A stretch of DNA of 64,000 nucleotides, taken from assembly GCF_037975235.1 (NCBI RefSeq), contig NZ_CP150241.1:4030001-4094000 (forward strand), read 5' to 3'. This document shows, one piece after another, positions 1 to 7,593 of this stretch. The position numbers and the translations under genes were made by a program. Within the stretch, counting starts at the first letter, position 1. Each line of letters opens with the position of its first letter. This stretch comes from Paenibacillus sp. FSL R5-0341 (GTDB lineage: Bacteria; Bacillota; Bacilli; Paenibacillales; Paenibacillaceae). Below the pieces are notes generated by a model. It was not told the origin of the DNA. It did no database searches and was given only the letters and a program-made list of their open reading frames with translations.

Positions 1-201
1 GCAGAGCGCTTTATGCATGATGTAGATGCAGCAGCCGTCTATCACAATGCGTCCACGCGTTTCACCGACGGATTCGAATTTGGCTATGGAGCCGAAATCG
101 GAATCAGTACGCAGAAACTGCATGCACGTGGACCGATGGGACTGCCAGCACTGACGTCAACCAAATATCGGATTACAGGCAATGGACAGATTCGTCAATA
201 A
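1..201 (+). CDS. proA: Gamma-glutamyl phosphate reductase, C-terminal fragment (cut by window edge)
   Basis: Frame 1 is open from the first base and encodes the last 66 residues. The segment NAST-RFTDG followed by [17 protein letters not shown] is the characteristic C-terminus of ProA, the NADPH-dependent enzyme that makes glutamate-5-semialdehyde in proline synthesis. The gene starts outside the window. proC follows after 36 bp, so proA and proC probably share an operon in which successive proline steps are co-expressed. Confidence 0.93.
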   Translation, partial: AERFMHDVDAAAVYHNASTRFTDGFEFGYGAEIGISTQKLHARGPMGLPALTSTKYRITGNGQIRQ

Positions 202-237
202 TATCCCAGCACCAGTTATATAGGAGGAACGATAAAT

Positions 238-1098
238 ATGAGTCAAGAGCAACAGACGTTACTACAACAGAAGATTACTTTCCACGGAGCAGGCGCGATG
301 GCTGAAGCCATCGTACGCGGACTGATCTCCCGCCTAGTCGTTCGTCCTCAGGATATTACGATGCTGAACCGCAGCAACCAGAAACGTCAGGAGGAGCTCA
401 GCACCCGTTATGCTGTACATACCGGAACTGCCTCACAATCTCTGGATCATCTTGCCTCCACTCCGGTCATTGTACTCTGTATGAAACCCAAAGATGCTGC
501 CGCAGCGCTGCGCGAACTGGGTCCGCTGTTATCACCTGATCAACTGATCGTGTCTGTCATTGCCGGATTATCGATCCGCACGATGCAGTCCTTGCTCGGT
601 CGTAAACAGCCGATTGCCAGAACCATGCCGAATACATCCAGTACCATTGGACTCGGCGCGACCGGGCTTGCCTTCTCTTCGGAGATTACGGATGAGCAAC
701 GCAGTACGGTGATGACCATGTTTGAAGCGGTTGGTATCGTGACCATCGTGCCTGAAGATAAACTCGAAGTGCTCACAGGGATTTCCGGAAGCGGCCCTGC
801 TTATGTATACTATTTAATGGAGGCCATGATTGCCGCAGGTATTCGTGGTGGTTTATCCAGCCAGCAATCTCGTGATCTCACTGTTCAGACGGTGCTGGGC
901 GCGTCACGTATGGTACAACAAACCGGTTTGGAACCGATGAAGCTTCGTAGTGATGTGACATCCCCTGGAGGGGCAACGCAGGCAGCACTGAAGACGCTGG
1001 ACGAAGGAGATTTCTTTGAAAATGTAATCGCAGCCGTCAACCGCTGTGCAGAGCGCTCACGGGAGATGGGAGCTGCTTTGGAAGGGGATTTAAAATGA
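238..1098 (+). CDS. proC: Pyrroline-5-carboxylate reductase
   Basis: 286 residues. It catalyses the last proline step, NAD(P)H-dependent reduction of pyrroline-5-carboxylate. The N-terminal Rossmann motif reads FHGAGAMAEAI (about residues 15-25). The family signature region near the C-terminus (SDVTSPGGATQAAL) is intact, as is the GISGSGPAYVYYLMEAM segment. An AGGAGG Shine-Dalgarno sequence at 222-227 fixes the ATG at 238. The stop overlaps the mtnW start (ATGA), which implies translational coupling of proline synthesis to the methionine-salvage genes. Length is normal for the family. Confidence 0.96.
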   Translation: MSQEQQTLLQQKITFHGAGAMAEAIVRGLISRLVVRPQDITMLNRSNQKRQEELSTRYAVHTGTASQSLDHLASTPVIVLCMKPKDAAAALRELGPLLSPDQLIVSVIAGLSIRTMQSLLGRKQPIARTMPNTSSTIGLGATGLAFSSEITDEQRSTVMTMFEAVGIVTIVPEDKLEVLTGISGSGPAYVYYLMEAMIAAGIRGGLSSQQSRDLTVQTVLGASRMVQQTGLEPMKLRSDVTSPGGATQAALKTLDEGDFFENVIAAVNRCAERSREMGAALEGDLK

Positions 1099-2318
1099 AT
1101 AACATGTGCACAGCCACATATCGTCTGCATGATGATCATGCAGACTTTCGCAAGAAGGCTCAGTCTATCGCGATCGGCATGACCGTGGGTAGCTGGACGG
1201 AGTTGCCACAAGCCCAGCGTGAAGCGATGCAGAAACATCTGGGTGAAGTCATCAGCGTAGAAGTGCATGAAGCTGATGGCATGGGTGCGGGTGAGCGTTA
1301 CGCCGATATTACCATCGGATATCCTGATGTTAACTTCAGCCGTGATATCCCTGCCCTGCTCGTGACGGTCTTTGGCAAAATCTCAATGGATGGCCGGATC
1401 AAATTAACAAAGCTTGGTTTCTCGGATGGCTTCCTCAGTGCATTCCCGGGACCCAAGTTTGGACTGAATGGTGTTCGTGATCTGCTTGGTGTACATGACC
1501 GTCCACTGTTAATGAGTATCTTCAAATCGGTTATTGGACTGGATGCAGATGAACTGCGTGAACAATTTATTCGTCAGGCTCTTGGTGGCGTTGATCTGAT
1601 CAAGGACGATGAAATTCTGTTCGAGAACAAATTGACACCCATCGAAAAAAGAGTCGAGGTCTGCATGAAAGCTGCCGAACAGGCACGCCAGGAGACGGGT
1701 AAGAAGCTACTGTATGCAACCAATCTCACAGGACCTACATCCCGTCTGAAAGAGCAAGCTGAACGTGCCATTGGTGCAGGAGCCAATGCTTTGTTGTTTA
1801 ACGTGTTGTCTTACGGATATGATGTGTTGCATGAACTCAGCAGTGATCCTGATATCAATGTGCCAATTATGGCTCACCCTGCGCTTGCAGGAGCACTGTA
1901 TCCTTCACCACATTACGGCATGTCGGCTTCAGTTGTACTTGGCCAGTTGATGCGACTTGCGGGTGCCGATCTGGTGCTCTTCCCTTCTCCTTATGGTTCG
2001 GTAACAATGCCCAAGGAAGAAAATATGGCGATCACGGAGCAATTACTGACAGCTGATCTGCCTGTACGAACCAGTATGCCAGTGCCTTCCGCCGGCATCC
2101 ATCCAGGCCTTGTACCGCTTATTTTGCGCGACTTTGGCACAGATGTCATCGTTAATGCTGGTGGCGGTATTCATGGACATCCTATGGGCACTGAGGCAGG
2201 CGGACGTGCATTCCTGCAAGCGATTGAGGCAGCTCAACGTTCCATTCCACTAGCGCAATATGCAACCGAGCATCCGGAGCTGAAAAGCGCACTGGATCTG
2301 TGGGGTGGCGAACGATGA
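1095..2318 (+). CDS. mtnW: 2,3-diketo-5-methylthiopentyl-1-phosphate enolase (RuBisCO-like protein)
   Basis: 407 residues, RuBisCO large-subunit fold. It carries GGVDLIKDDE (about 164-173), whose lysine corresponds to the carbamylated Mg2+-binding lysine of RuBisCO and RuBisCO-like proteins. In methionine salvage the enzyme enolises 2,3-diketo-5-methylthiopentyl-1-phosphate. Being directly followed by mtnX and mtnB separates it from a true RuBisCO. The ATG at 1095 overlaps the proC stop by 4 bp. A second in-frame ATG at 1104 is an alternative start. mtnX overlaps its 3' end by 4 bp. Confidence 0.95.
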   Translation: MNNMCTATYRLHDDHADFRKKAQSIAIGMTVGSWTELPQAQREAMQKHLGEVISVEVHEADGMGAGERYADITIGYPDVNFSRDIPALLVTVFGKISMDGRIKLTKLGFSDGFLSAFPGPKFGLNGVRDLLGVHDRPLLMSIFKSVIGLDADELREQFIRQALGGVDLIKDDEILFENKLTPIEKRVEVCMKAAEQARQETGKKLLYATNLTGPTSRLKEQAERAIGAGANALLFNVLSYGYDVLHELSSDPDINVPIMAHPALAGALYPSPHYGMSASVVLGQLMRLAGADLVLFPSPYGSVTMPKEENMAITEQLLTADLPVRTSMPVPSAGIHPGLVPLILRDFGTDVIVNAGGGIHGHPMGTEAGGRAFLQAIEAAQRSIPLAQYATEHPELKSALDLWGGER

Positions 2319-2992
2319 GAAGTGATAAAAAAACAGTCATTTTCTGTGACTTTGATGGTACGATTACGCTCTCGGACAATATTGTCGCAATCATGAAACA
2401 TTTCAAGCCTGAGGGCATTGAAGCGATTATGAAAGATACGATTGAGCAAAAAATCTCGCTGCGTGAAGGTGTTGGAGCCATGTTTGCTCTGTTGCCTGCA
2501 TCGCAGAAAGATGAAATTGTGGAATTTGTGCTTGGACAAGCGGGCATCCGTGAAGGATTCAGCGAGTTTCTTGAGTACGTTCGAAGTGAAGGTATCGAAT
2601 TCAATGTGACCAGCGGTGGCATGGACTTCTTTATTGAGCCGTTACTCGCACCATTCCATATCCCGCAGGATCATGTCTACTGCAACGGAGCTGACTTCTC
2701 GGGTGAAACCATTAAGATTGAATGGCCGAATCCCTGCCAGCCTCCTTGTGAGAATGGCTGCGGCATGTGCAAAACAACAGTGATTCGTACCTTCCCGGAA
2801 GAACAATATAATCGCATCCTTATTGGAGACAGTTTGACGGATTTTGAAGGTGCCAAAATTGCCGATCTCGTCTATTCCCGCTCCATTTTGACGGATAAGT
2901 GTATTGAACTTGGTGTGGACCATGTGCCATTCGCTACCTTTTACGATATCATCGAAGATATGAAACAGAAGCAAACACAAGGAGTGCTGTAA
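2315..2992 (+). CDS. mtnX: 2-hydroxy-3-keto-5-methylthiopentenyl-1-phosphate phosphatase
   Basis: 225 residues, HAD superfamily. The nucleophile motif VIFCDFDGTIT sits at the N-terminus and the acidic GDSLTDFEGA motif is near the C-terminus. CENGCGMCKT is a cysteine-rich insert. It removes the phosphate after the MtnW step of methionine salvage. I chose the ATG at 2315, which overlaps the mtnW TGA as ATGA; an upstream in-frame GTG at 2300 would lie deeper in mtnW. The stop is followed 2 bp later by mtnB, whose AAGGAG lies inside the mtnX end. Confidence 0.94.
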   Translation: MRSDKKTVIFCDFDGTITLSDNIVAIMKHFKPEGIEAIMKDTIEQKISLREGVGAMFALLPASQKDEIVEFVLGQAGIREGFSEFLEYVRSEGIEFNVTSGGMDFFIEPLLAPFHIPQDHVYCNGADFSGETIKIEWPNPCQPPCENGCGMCKTTVIRTFPEEQYNRILIGDSLTDFEGAKIADLVYSRSILTDKCIELGVDHVPFATFYDIIEDMKQKQTQGVL

Positions 2993-2994
2993 CG

Positions 2995-3648
2995 ATGGGC
3001 TTTGAAAAGATTACATTGGAACACAAACGTCAGGTCCTTGAAGAACTGGCTGATATTAAAGCATTATTCGCCAGCCGTAACTGGTTCCCTGGAACAAGTG
3101 GCAACCTGTCAATGCGTGTAGGAGATTTTGATCCGGAGCAGTTTTATTTTGCGGTTACCGCCTCAGGCAAAGACAAATCCCTTCGCACACCGGAAGACTT
3201 CCTTTTTGTAGACAAGCATGGCAAAGCAATTGAAACAACAACGTTGAAACCAAGTGCTGAAACGTTGATTCACTGCGAAATCTATCGTTTGACGGGTTGC
3301 GGTGCTGTATTCCACGTGCATACCGTGTTTAACAACCTGATCAGTGAATTCTTTGGAGCAGATGGGCACGTACCGATTCAAGGAATTGAATTGATCAAGG
3401 CTTTCAACATCTGGGAAGAAAATGCGGAGATTCGTGTCCCTGTCCTGCCTAACTTTGCAGACATTCCATCTATCGCTGAATTGGTGCCAGGTGTAATTGA
3501 TGCCAACGTACCAGGGATCTTGCTTCGTAACCATGGCATATATGCATGGGGCAAGGATGCTTTTGAAGCGAAACGTCACCTGGAAGCCTTCGAATTCCTG
3601 TTCGAAGTGATGTACCGTCAACTTCTGCTGAAGGGTGCTACGAAATAG
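2995..3648 (+). CDS. mtnB: Methylthioribulose-1-phosphate dehydratase
   Basis: 217 residues, class II aldolase/adducin family. Visible motifs are GTSGNLSMR, TASGKDKS, VFHVHTVFN (the HxH zinc ligands, about residues 103-105) and RNHGIYAWG, which supplies the third zinc histidine. It dehydrates methylthioribulose-1-phosphate, upstream of MtnW in the pathway although encoded after it. It is the last gene of the operon: the native terminator begins about 30 bp downstream, now split by an IS. No acireductone dioxygenase gene (mtnD) follows. Confidence 0.95.
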   Translation: MGFEKITLEHKRQVLEELADIKALFASRNWFPGTSGNLSMRVGDFDPEQFYFAVTASGKDKSLRTPEDFLFVDKHGKAIETTTLKPSAETLIHCEIYRLTGCGAVFHVHTVFNNLISEFFGADGHVPIQGIELIKAFNIWEENAEIRVPVLPNFADIPSIAELVPGVIDANVPGILLRNHGIYAWGKDAFEAKRHLEAFEFLFEVMYRQLLLKGATK

Positions 3649-3738
3649 CAATCATTTATTCGAAATCAAAGCTGGATAACAAAAAACACGCCAGAGGCTG
3701 TGGTCAAGACCCCATTTAGTAGACATTATAAAAAGACC

Positions 3739-4623
3739 CTAGGCTGCAAACTGGCGTCGGTACTCTACCGGCGTCAGTTTTTTCAGTTTCCGTTGTGGCC
3801 GTTTTCGGTTGTAAAAACGGATATATTTTTCGATTTTGCTTTGTGCTTCGCTAAGCGTTCGGATATGATAAGGATAGAGTCCTTCCGTTTTGAGATGCGA
3901 GAAGAAACTCTCCATCGAGGCATTGTCATAACAATTTCCTCGGCGAGACATGCTGATTCGGGCGCCAACCTTTGGCAGCATGTCGTGGTACGCATGAGAC
4001 GTGTACTGGAATCCCTGGTCGCTGTGAACGACCAGTCCAGTCACGTCTTTTTGCTTCGCAAACGCCTTGCTGAATGTGCGAAGCACCAGTTCATTGTCGT
4101 TGCGTTCGCCTATTTCGTAAGCCACAATTTCGTTATTAAACAGATCCTTTATGGCTGAAAGATATATCCAGCGCTCTCCCACACGATATTGGGTAATATC
4201 CGTTACCCATTTATGATTCGGTTTTTCTGCACTGAAATCTCGCTTCAAGAGGTTCTCTGCTACACGCTGCGCAGGTGTATACGAGCTGCTGGAGCGTCGT
4301 TTACGACGGATTCGAGATTGAATACCGAGCATTTGCATCAGGCGGAGCACCTTTTTGTGGTTCATCCAAATCCCCTGATCTTGCCAAAGGAACAACTGGA
4401 GTTGCCTATAACCATATTTGCCTTCATATCGTTGATACGTTTGAAGCACCTGTTTCTTCGCTTTTGCGTCGCGATCGAATCGTTTGCGTTTTACATAGGC
4501 ATAAAATCCACTCCGTGACACGCCAAACACATCACAAAGTTTCTGGATATCACCGTATCCCGCTACTTTTTCTATGATCTGAAATCTTTCTTGTTTGCTT
4601 CCTTCCTCCAGATTACCAAGCAC
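3739..4623 (-). CDS. IS3-family transposase OrfB (DDE integrase domain)
   Basis: 294 residues from a GTG. An N-terminal HTH_21-like region (GVSRSGFYAYVKRK) precedes an rve/DDE core: D142 in WVTDITQY, D202 in VVHSDQGFQYTS and E238 in NCYDNASMESFFSHLKTE. All three catalytic acids are present. It overlaps orfA and lies in the -1 frame relative to it, so the active enzyme is probably an OrfAB fusion made by programmed frameshifting at 4623-4629. It catalyses strand cleavage and transfer at the IS ends. Confidence 0.95.
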   Translation of the reverse strand: MLGNLEEGSKQERFQIIEKVAGYGDIQKLCDVFGVSRSGFYAYVKRKRFDRDAKAKKQVLQTYQRYEGKYGYRQLQLFLWQDQGIWMNHKKVLRLMQMLGIQSRIRRKRRSSSSYTPAQRVAENLLKRDFSAEKPNHKWVTDITQYRVGERWIYLSAIKDLFNNEIVAYEIGERNDNELVLRTFSKAFAKQKDVTGLVVHSDQGFQYTSHAYHDMLPKVGARISMSRRGNCYDNASMESFFSHLKTEGLYPYHIRTLSEAQSKIEKYIRFYNRKRPQRKLKKLTPVEYRRQFAA

Positions 4624-4889
4624 TTTTTTAGCAACTCATTCTCCCGTTTCAGTTTTTGTACATAGCGGTCTTGATCCAAGTATTCTTTACGTCGACCTCG
4701 CTGATCCATCAGTCCAAATTCACCTTGTTCCCGATATTTTCGTATCCAGCGCTTCATACGTCCTGGATCATGAATCCCCAGATGTTCATTAATCTTTCGA
4801 TAAGTCCACCCCTCAACCGTATGTAGACGAATAGCCTCATTTTTTATCTTCTCCGAATACGTTTTAAACTTTTGTCCCTTAATCGCCAT
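4572..4889 (-). CDS. IS3-family transposase OrfA (helix-turn-helix)
   Basis: 105 residues. A basic helix-turn-helix N-terminus (about residues 10-55, with GWTYRKINEHLGI as the turn) is followed by a heptad-like coiled coil (YVQKLKRENELLKK) typical of OrfA dimerisation. I chose the ATG at 4889, which has AGGGGG about 10 nt upstream; an earlier in-frame ATG at 4940 lies inside the duplicated IS end. OrfA binds the terminal repeats and supplies the N-terminal part of the OrfAB fusion. Confidence 0.9.
   Translation of the reverse strand: MAIKGQKFKTYSEKIKNEAIRLHTVEGWTYRKINEHLGIHDPGRMKRWIRKYREQGEFGLMDQRGRRKEYLDQDRYVQKLKRENELLKKCLVIWRKEANKKDFRS
4623..4629 (-). other. Programmed -1 frameshift slippery site of the IS
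   Basis: On the minus strand the heptamer A-AAA-AAG lies in the orfA frame as CT[A AAA AAG] (Leu-Lys-Lys). Slipping back one base continues directly into the orfB frame (GTG CTT GGT...). This is the standard X-XXY-YYZ arrangement of IS3 elements. Confidence 0.85.
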
Positions 4890-4918
4890 AAAAAATACAC
4901 CCCCTAGAATTTCATCGG

Positions 4919-5012
4919 CTGAACCCAGGGGTTTTTCCAATGTCTATTCTAAGGGGTGCACTTCACTGAACCCAGGGGTTTTTCCAATGTCTATTCTAAG
5001 GGGTGCACTTCA
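4919..5012. repeat. Perfect 47-bp tandem duplication of one IS end
   Basis: Copies at 4919-4965 and 4966-5012 are identical, each running from CTGAACCCAGGGG to GGGGTGCACTTCA. Each contains the whole terminal inverted repeat. CTGA also follows the second copy (5013-5016), so the duplication is bounded by CTGA microhomology, consistent with slippage after insertion. Confidence 0.97.
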
Positions 5013-5126
5013 CTGATATACATAGCCCTTGGCGTGTTTTTTTGTTATAAGATAACAGCGATTGAAAGGTTGCTCTGTCATCGAAGTGTCAGTGTAAATA
5101 ATCTTTAATTCAATTTGGATCGTAAA

Positions 5127-6422
5127 TTACAGTCGATCATCCCGATCCTTGAATAAAAAGAGACTGTCTGCTCCCTCATCATTTTGATGAGCAGCACTTT
5201 GGATACCCGTCCCCCGTTGCTTGCCAAACAGCAGTTTCAAGCCGCCAAAAATGAGCAGCAAGGATACAATGACGGTATTCAAATAGGAACGTATCTCATA
5301 CGTCATAAATGCATTAGGGAAGAGCTCATTCAGCTGTGGAATGACAAGACGGATTGTCAGGTAATATAGACCCAGCGCGGCAATTCCAAATCCAATCAGA
5401 CGCTGATGGCGGGCCCAGTCTTTGAAGATCGGTTGATCAACCAATGGCTCGCGTCCATAGCGACTGGAGCACTGTAGTCCGTCAAAGAAGCTATAGAACC
5501 AGATTAACGGAATCATGAACAGGAACACCGATAAATGAAGCAGGTCCAGAATGTAGATACTGCCGAGAAACAGGAACATGAGTTGCATGCCTCTTTTTTG
5601 CAGTCCCAGATACAGATGACCCGCACCTGGGAAGGCTGATAACAGGGTTGCCAGCACTTTGCTTCGCCGTCCAGAAGTTCTGCCCATCTCCAGCTCCTCG
5701 AACAACGTACGATCCTGCAATACCTCACCGGCCTGCCTGCGATGCACATGCTGAACCGCATCAAACATACAGTACACCCAAATGACAGGCAGAATGAGCA
5801 AGAACATCAGAAATACGGATTCATTTGTAATAGAAGCTACAAAAACCATCATGGCAAATGAACCGAAGAACGCGATTAGGAATGATAAACCGCGATGCAA
5901 CAGTCCGAGATGAAGATGTCCCAGACCTGGAACAAAGGAAAGCAAAATCGTAAAAAACCGTTCGCTTTCACTACCTTTTCGATACATGGGTTGACTATAA
6001 GGACCCGAAGGCACGCCATATTCATCACCTCGATGCTGATGATGCATCTCATCTTCATTCATATGCTCCAAGGGATCTCCCTGACCAGCGAATGGTCCTT
6101 GTTGATAGGCTGCTCCTTGATGTTGAGCTCCGTAATGTGCCCCATAACCTTGGTATCGAGCATCACGTGGAGATGGTGCTCGGAGCAGAAGTATACTGAT
6201 ATCCAGCATACTGACTCCCCAGAAGAACATGGCACATAGTGCACCAAAAATCATCAAGTCCTGTTGGCCAAACGCCCACGCCAGCATGAATGAGCCAACA
6301 GCTGTTCCGAAGAAAAGCAATGGATAGATTACAGACCTTGCGGCTCGACCCCAATACATAAAACCAAGACCGGGTATCAGGTTTAATAGAAATGCGAGTA
6401 ATTTATTACGATCTGAGTGCAC
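5127..6422 (-). CDS. Multi-pass membrane protein with three TM2-like repeats
   Basis: About 431 residues, function unknown. Three copies of a TM2-like unit are visible, numbered from the upstream ATG: LLNLIPGLGFMYWG (15-28), LLSFVPGLGHLHLG (163-176) and LLSAFPGAGHLYLG (263-276). Each is followed by hydrophobic helices, and the second and third end with an IW-Y-FD-Q motif. A Tyr/Gln/Gly/His-rich hydrophilic linker (about 86-150) separates repeats 1 and 2, and the C-terminal tail is charged. AAAGG abuts the ATG at 6431, but a GTG at 6420-6422 has 9-nt spacing and is the likelier start. It is the last gene of an ECF sigma/anti-sigma operon, so a role in envelope sensing or output is inferred. 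Confidence 0.8.
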   Translation of the reverse strand: MHSDRNKLLAFLLNLIPGLGFMYWGRAARSVIYPLLFFGTAVGSFMLAWAFGQQDLMIFGALCAMFFWGVSMLDISILLLRAPSPRDARYQGYGAHYGAQHQGAAYQQGPFAGQGDPLEHMNEDEMHHQHRGDEYGVPSGPYSQPMYRKGSESERFFTILLSFVPGLGHLHLGLLHRGLSFLIAFFGSFAMMVFVASITNESVFLMFLLILPVIWVYCMFDAVQHVHRRQAGEVLQDRTLFEELEMGRTSGRRSKVLATLLSAFPGAGHLYLGLQKRGMQLMFLFLGSIYILDLLHLSVFLFMIPLIWFYSFFDGLQCSSRYGREPLVDQPIFKDWARHQRLIGFGIAALGLYYLTIRLVIPQLNELFPNAFMTYEIRSYLNTVIVSLLLIFGGLKLLFGKQRGTGIQSAAHQNDEGADSLFLFKDRDDRL

Positions 6423-6459
6423 AGTCGTCATCCTTTCTTTTCAGGCAATGCGAAACCAT

Positions 6460-6912
6460 TTATGGTTTAGGCTTGAAGTTATCCAGCCATGAAGTGGCTG
6501 CCTCCGTCCATTTCTCCGTAAAAGACCCTCTGTGGTCGCCATCCTGGAACTTGTGATAAGGTGCTACCTTGTCAAAAAGTCCTGACGAGAGGAAGATCAA
6601 TGTCAAACAGGCTGCGACCGCGTAATGGAACACTTTATGATCAAGCCAGCGCCGGTTTCGTCCAGCACGGGATTTGCGATGTACCTTGGGTATTTGAATG
6701 CCCTCAATCCGATGCATGACTGAATCCGCAAACCCTTTCGGGTCATGTAATGGAGGCAGCTCCCCTTGGATACCGAGCGCTTCCAGATAGCTGTCCATCG
6801 CATCCGAGTCTTCCATCAGAAGCTGTTCCATTCGATTCGCTTGAGATTCATTCATATGACCTTCAATATAATCGGTCCATTGTGCAGCGGTATACTTCTC
6901 CTGTTTACTCAC
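6460..6912 (-). CDS. Putative membrane-anchored anti-sigma factor
   Basis: About 150 residues. A cytoplasmic acidic N-terminal half (TAAQWTDYIEGHMNESQANRMEQLL) resembles anti-sigma N-domains. One transmembrane helix lies at about residues 96-113, with a short extracytoplasmic tail. No zinc HxxxCxxC motif is present, so the assignment rests on topology and on overlap with the ECF sigma gene. GGAAGGAGG ends right against an ATG at 6921; the GTG at 6912 has the correct 9-nt spacing and is preferred. Overlap with the sigma gene's end suggests translational coupling and matched stoichiometry. Confidence 0.75.
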   Translation of the reverse strand: MSKQEKYTAAQWTDYIEGHMNESQANRMEQLLMEDSDAMDSYLEALGIQGELPPLHDPKGFADSVMHRIEGIQIPKVHRKSRAGRNRRWLDHKVFHYAVAACLTLIFLSSGLFDKVAPYHKFQDGDHRGSFTEKWTEAATSWLDNFKPKP

Positions 6913-7456
6913 GCCATTCATCCTCCTTCCAATGATTCCGAATCCACTGCCGGGCACGATACAAGCGAGATTCCACGGTCTTCACAGCCACCTGTGCATC
7001 ACTGGCAATCTGCTCATAATTTTTTTCACCTAAATAATACGCAGTAATAATATCACGGTGCTGAGCAGGCAACTGATTAATTCGTTCGCGAAGTTTATCC
7101 TGACGTTCTTCACGAACGAGACGGGCAAGAACGTCTTCATCCCGTCCGGGCATATTTATTATTTTTTCTTCTCCACCCAGATCCTCAGCACTTCGTCTGC
7201 CCAGCTTGCGTTTGGCATCAATCGCTTTGTGAAAGGCAATTCGGGTTAACCACGTTTTGAAACCTTCGGAACGGTAGTCGGGGAGAGACTTATACATCTG
7301 TATGAACGCCTCCTGAGCTGCATCCTGTGCTTCCTGATCGTTCCTGAGTACGGAATAGGCCACATGGTATACATGCTGGCTATACTTATCAATCAGAGTA
7401 CGCATCTGGGATGTATCTCCTTGACGGATTTGTTCGATTACGCGCGCTTCATCAAT
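6905..7456 (-). CDS. ECF-type RNA polymerase sigma factor, probable AUU start
   Basis: About 183 residues. Sigma region 2 (IEQIRQGDTSQMRTLIDKY through DAAQEAFIQMYKSL) and region 4 (LPAQHRDIITAYYLGEKNYEQIA...VESRLYRARQWIR) are in the usual order. The upstream in-frame ATG (7519) and TTG (7531) have no ribosome binding site. A strong AGGAGG at 7465-7470 sits exactly 8 nt before an ATT codon at 7454-7456, which would begin the protein where ECF sigmas normally start (IDEARVIEQI). A weaker internal ATG at 7405 would remove the first helix of region 2. The gene probably activates its own operon with the anti-sigma and TM2-repeat genes. Confidence 0.88.
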   Translation of the reverse strand: MDEARVIEQIRQGDTSQMRTLIDKYSQHVYHVAYSVLRNDQEAQDAAQEAFIQMYKSLPDYRSEGFKTWLTRIAFHKAIDAKRKLGRRSAEDLGGEEKIINMPGRDEDVLARLVREERQDKLRERINQLPAQHRDIITAYYLGEKNYEQIASDAQVAVKTVESRLYRARQWIRNHWKEDEWRE

Positions 7457-7593
7457 AACTCTCCCCTCCTCTCCAATACAATAGACGACAGCTTGTGTGG
7501 CAACCCCTGCGTGATCCATCAAATTTTTCAAAACAAAGTGAATTCATTGCCTGAAAGGTTGGTGCCGCTGATAACTCATCAACTTATACTCCC

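Larger units (their letters stand above)
3701..5012 (-). mobile_element. IS3-family insertion sequence
   Basis: A 1,312-bp element with TG...CA ends. The imperfect terminal inverted repeats align without gaps: left TG-N6-ACCCC-N6-TAGACATT from 3701, and right, read inward from 5012, TG-N6-ACCCC-N6-TAGACATT. It is flanked by a 3-bp CTG target duplication (3698-3700 and 5013-5015), as expected for IS3. It carries overlapping orfA and orfB on the minus strand. The orfA-proximal end is tandemly duplicated by 47 bp; without this the element would be 1,265 bp. Both frames are intact, so it may still be active. Confidence 0.95.
3681..5043 (+). terminator. mtn-operon intrinsic terminator, split by the IS insertion
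   Basis: The left arm at 3681-3700 (AAAAAACACGCCA then GAGGCTG) and the right material at 5013-5043 (CATAGCCCTTGGCGTG then a T7 run) are complementary. AACACGCCA pairs with TGGCGTGTT, and GGCT with AGCC, with one mismatch and one G-U between them. With the IS and one CTG copy removed, the arms enclose a 9-nt loop (GATATACAT) and form a typical bidirectional terminator. Today 1.3 kb of IS separates the arms. Confidence 0.8.

Noticed and set aside
3700-4158. 152-codon plus-strand frame inside the IS
   Set aside because: Antisense to the transposase orfB; no ribosome binding site and starts at the IS terminal repeat.
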